This document shows, in pieces, positions 42,437-44,590 of a stretch of DNA of 44,590 nucleotides. Every line of letters starts with the position of its first letter. The first letter of the stretch is position 1. The notes under the pieces are model-generated. The model was not told the origin of the DNA. It did not search any database and saw only the letters and a program-made list of their open reading frames with translations. The position numbers and the translations under genes are program-made. Source of the DNA: an uncultured Schlesneria sp. (GTDB taxonomy: Bacteria > Planctomycetota > Planctomycetia > Planctomycetales > Planctomycetaceae); contig CAILLA010000158.1 in assembly GCA_903834925.1 (NCBI GenBank), positions 1-44,590 on the forward strand. Direction: 5' to 3'.

Positions 42437-43075
42437 ATGCTTTGCGTTTTCGAAAGTGTTCATCCGCTCGTTCGGTATCATCTCACACAACTGCGTGACA
42501 AAAACACGTTACCAGTTGAGTTTCGAGCCTTATTGCGACGGCTATCCTCTCTGCTGGCTTACGAAGCATCGCGCGATCTTGCTGTTCGTGATCGCGCGAT
42601 TCAAACGCCACTGACATCAATGGCCGGATCAGAGCTTGCCGTAAAAATTGCCCTTGTTCCAATTCTGCGTGCGGGGTTGGGAATGGTCGATCCGATTCTT
42701 GATCTTATCCCTGAAGCCGAAGTCTGGCACTTGGGTTTATACCGTGACGAAGCGACGGCTCAACCGGTTCGTTATTACAACAAGCTGCCTGAAACAAACC
42801 CCGTTGATGTCGCGATTGTTCTTGACCCGATGCTCGCCACGGGAGGCAGTGCAACGGTCGCAATCGAATCCTTAACCCAATGGGGTGTGAAATCAATCAA
42901 ACTCATTTCGGTCATCGCCTCGCAAGCGGGGGTGGATGCCGTTGCGTCGCGATTTCCCGACACCCAAATTATCGTCGGTGCGATTGATCCTGAGCTGAAT
43001 GCCGTCAAGTACATTGTTCCCGGATTGGGAGACGCAGGTGATCGAACGTTTAATACTCTGAGGTATCTCGAATGA
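42437..43075 (+). CDS. upp: Uracil phosphoribosyltransferase
   Basis: Salvage enzyme (212 residues) that makes UMP from uracil and PRPP. Typical segments are ESVHPLVRYHLTQLRDKNTL at the N-terminus, VPILRAGLGMVDPILDLIPE near residue 73, YYNKLPE near 112, the PRPP-binding loop VLDPMLATGGSA near 127, and the uracil-binding C-terminal IVPGLGDAGDRTFNT. The length is standard. The nucleoside transporter gene follows 56 bases later, which makes a pyrimidine salvage unit. Confidence 0.94.
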   Translation: MLCVFESVHPLVRYHLTQLRDKNTLPVEFRALLRRLSSLLAYEASRDLAVRDRAIQTPLTSMAGSELAVKIALVPILRAGLGMVDPILDLIPEAEVWHLGLYRDEATAQPVRYYNKLPETNPVDVAIVLDPMLATGGSATVAIESLTQWGVKSIKLISVIASQAGVDAVASRFPDTQIIVGAIDPELNAVKYIVPGLGDAGDRTFNTLRYLE

Positions 43076-43131
43076 GATGACGCCATCAGTGATTAGGGTT
43101 GCTTTGTTTCTTTACTGAGCTTGATTTTCTC

Positions 43132-44331
43132 ATGGAACGCTTTATCAGCTTGTTCGGTTATATGGTCATGCTATTTCTGGCATGGTTAATGAGTTCCCAT
43201 AAACGGATCATCCCTTGGCGAGTGTTGTTCGCGGGAACGATTATGCAATTCGTATTTGCCATCTTAATTTTGAAGACGACTCCCGGCTTGATGTTTTTCG
43301 CCTGGATGGGTGACGTCTTCACGGCACTGCTCGACTTTTCTGATACGGGAGCGCGATTTGTTTTCGGCGATCACTTTAAGGACTTCTTTTTCGCGTTTAA
43401 GGTCCTGCCGACGATTATCTTTGTTTCGTCGCTGATGTCGGTGCTGTATTACATCGGTCTGATGCCGTGGATCGTCAACGGACTTGCATGGCTGATGCAG
43501 CGAACATTGGGAACATCGGGGGCCGAGACTCTTTCTGCCAGTGCCAACGTGTTTCTTGGACAGACCGAAGCGCCGTTACTGATCAAGCCGTATATCGCTT
43601 CCATGACACTGTCAGAATTAAATGCCGTGATGATTGGTGGTTTTGCGACAATTTCAGGCGGCGTCCTTGCTCTGTTCGTCGGGATGAAAATCCCTGCCGG
43701 GCACCTGATTACGGCATCCGTGATTTCCGCTCCGGCCAGTCTGGTGATTGCCAAGTTGATACTCCCTGAAACCGACAGCCCGGCAACTTTTGGTTCTTCG
43801 AAACTTGAAGTACCGCCGGCGGGCGTCAATCTGATTGATGCCGCAGCCAATGGCGCCGCCGACGGAATGAAGCTGGCAATCAATGTTGCAGCCATGCTGA
43901 TGGCGTTCATCGCTCTGATTGCAATGGTCGACAAGGGATTGGCAATGTTGGGTGAGACGATCGGCCAGGCGTGGTCGCTGAAGGATGGATTCGGATATGG
44001 ATTCGCTCCGATTGCCTGGCTGATGGGAATTGAATGGAAAGACTGCCTCAAAGGAGGCGAATTGCTCGGGCTGAAAATGGCCTTGAACGAAGTGATCGCG
44101 TATGGTGAGCTGGCCAAGTGCAAACATGAACTTACGGAGCGGTCGTTTGTCATTCTCACGTATGCCTTATGCGGGTTTTCGAACTTCAGCTCGATCGCCA
44201 TCCAGATCGGTGGACTTGGCGGGATGGCCGAAGAGAGAAAAGGTGACATCGCCCGCCTGGGCCTTCGCGCCATGCTCGGTGGCATGCTCTCGTGTTGCCT
44301 GACCGCATGCGTCGCTGGTGTGATTCTTTAA
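43132..44331 (+). CDS. NupC-family nucleoside transporter
   Basis: A 399-residue inner-membrane, cation-coupled nucleoside permease (concentrative nucleoside transporter family). The start ATG 43132 begins MERFISLFGYMVMLFLAWLM, the first helix. Family signatures are FLGQTEAPLLIKPYI near residue 142, AMLMAFIALIAMVDKG near 255, and YALCGFSNFSSIAIQIGGLG near 345. About eight or more hydrophobic segments are seen. It probably imports nucleosides for the adjacent uracil phosphoribosyltransferase pathway, although converting a nucleoside to uracil also needs a phosphorylase or hydrolase not seen here. Confidence 0.92.
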   Translation: MERFISLFGYMVMLFLAWLMSSHKRIIPWRVLFAGTIMQFVFAILILKTTPGLMFFAWMGDVFTALLDFSDTGARFVFGDHFKDFFFAFKVLPTIIFVSSLMSVLYYIGLMPWIVNGLAWLMQRTLGTSGAETLSASANVFLGQTEAPLLIKPYIASMTLSELNAVMIGGFATISGGVLALFVGMKIPAGHLITASVISAPASLVIAKLILPETDSPATFGSSKLEVPPAGVNLIDAAANGAADGMKLAINVAAMLMAFIALIAMVDKGLAMLGETIGQAWSLKDGFGYGFAPIAWLMGIEWKDCLKGGELLGLKMALNEVIAYGELAKCKHELTERSFVILTYALCGFSNFSSIAIQIGGLGGMAEERKGDIARLGLRAMLGGMLSCCLTACVAGVIL

Positions 44332-44479
44332 AAAACTCTCGTTCAATTTTTGCCGATTATGCGGTCGATATAGGCCAATAGAGTCGACAGCCAAAGGTTC
44401 CCGCAATCGGCAAAGCCTGCCGCAGTGAGGGCCGTTTCGCCATTCGACTCACAAAAAACAAAAATAAAGAACGAAACCC

Positions 44480-44520
44480 CACCCCCCCTGCGGGGGTGGT
44501 TACCGGGCCTTTGCCCTAGA
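44480..44520. repeat. Palindromic intergenic repeat, family C, partial
   Basis: CCCCCCTGCGGGGGTGGTTA then CCGGGCCTTTGCCCTAG, nearly identical to the left arm at 25-60. The matching right arm is not visible before the window ends. The stretch 44332-44590 holds no gene. Confidence 0.7.
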
Positions 44521-44590
44521 GCCTAATACCCTGTTAATAAACGACTAATGATCCTCGCCCAAAATCGAGCTCATTAACAACTGATAATCC

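Overview
The window reads as a chromosomal segment of a free-living planctomycete, probably order Planctomycetales (inference from gene content). Marker families are a DUF1501 Tat protein, a DUF3500 Tat protein, a sulfatase, a sialate O-acetylesterase-like SGNH protein, a THUMP-like methyltransferase, a BtpA protein and a formylmethanofuran dehydrogenase subunit D-like protein. Base composition is moderate in GC and looks even throughout. I see no phage, integrase, transposase, CRISPR array, rRNA or tRNA. Intergenic space is instead full of palindromic, REP/MITE-like repeats.

Layout. 1-390: palindromic repeats. 395-3801 (+): UbiD decarboxylase, MenG/UbiE methyltransferase and a COG0523/CobW GTPase; the first two fit menaquinone synthesis. 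4024-9553 (-): Tat-exported NHL-repeat protein, THUMP-like methyltransferase, and a large secreted sulfatase/SGNH fusion whose sulfatase active site has lost key residues. 9691-14752 (+): gcvT overlapping a three-subunit xanthine dehydrogenase-family molybdo-flavoenzyme set (2Fe-2S subunit with Tat signal, Mo subunit, FAD subunit). 14962-18033 (-): DinG-like helicase and BtpA family protein. 18154-22641 (+): ThDP-dependent 2-keto acid decarboxylase, acetamidase/formamidase, DUF1501 protein. 22828-23787 (-): exported alpha/beta hydrolase. 24025-28581 (+): SAM hydroxide adenosyltransferase, bioD, zinc-ribbon/proline-rich membrane protein, DUF3500 protein. 28580-29909: repeat-rich DNA with two decayed copies of one gene family. 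29910-33327 (-): ABC exporter followed at 7 bases by a protein with a DisA-like (diadenylate cyclase-type) C-terminal domain. 33328-34066: repeats. 34067-36367 (-): exported protein of unknown function and a PAS-PAS-PP2C phosphatase. 37117-38658 (+): sialate O-acetylesterase-like enzyme with a clear terminator. 38900-44331 (+): disordered R/E-rich protein, mtaB, FwdD-like protein, upp and a NupC-type nucleoside transporter.

Cooperating genes. The clearest functional groups are UbiD plus MenG (quinone tailoring), the molybdo-flavoenzyme trio (two-step electron transfer from Mo to 2Fe-2S/FAD), upp plus NupC (pyrimidine salvage) and the ABC exporter plus DAC-like protein (tight operon, function unknown). 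The best candidates for new biology are the apparently dead sulfatase fused to an intact-looking SGNH domain, the exporter/DAC-like pair, and at least three families of palindromic repeats, one with two 100-bp copies of identical architecture about 17 kb apart.
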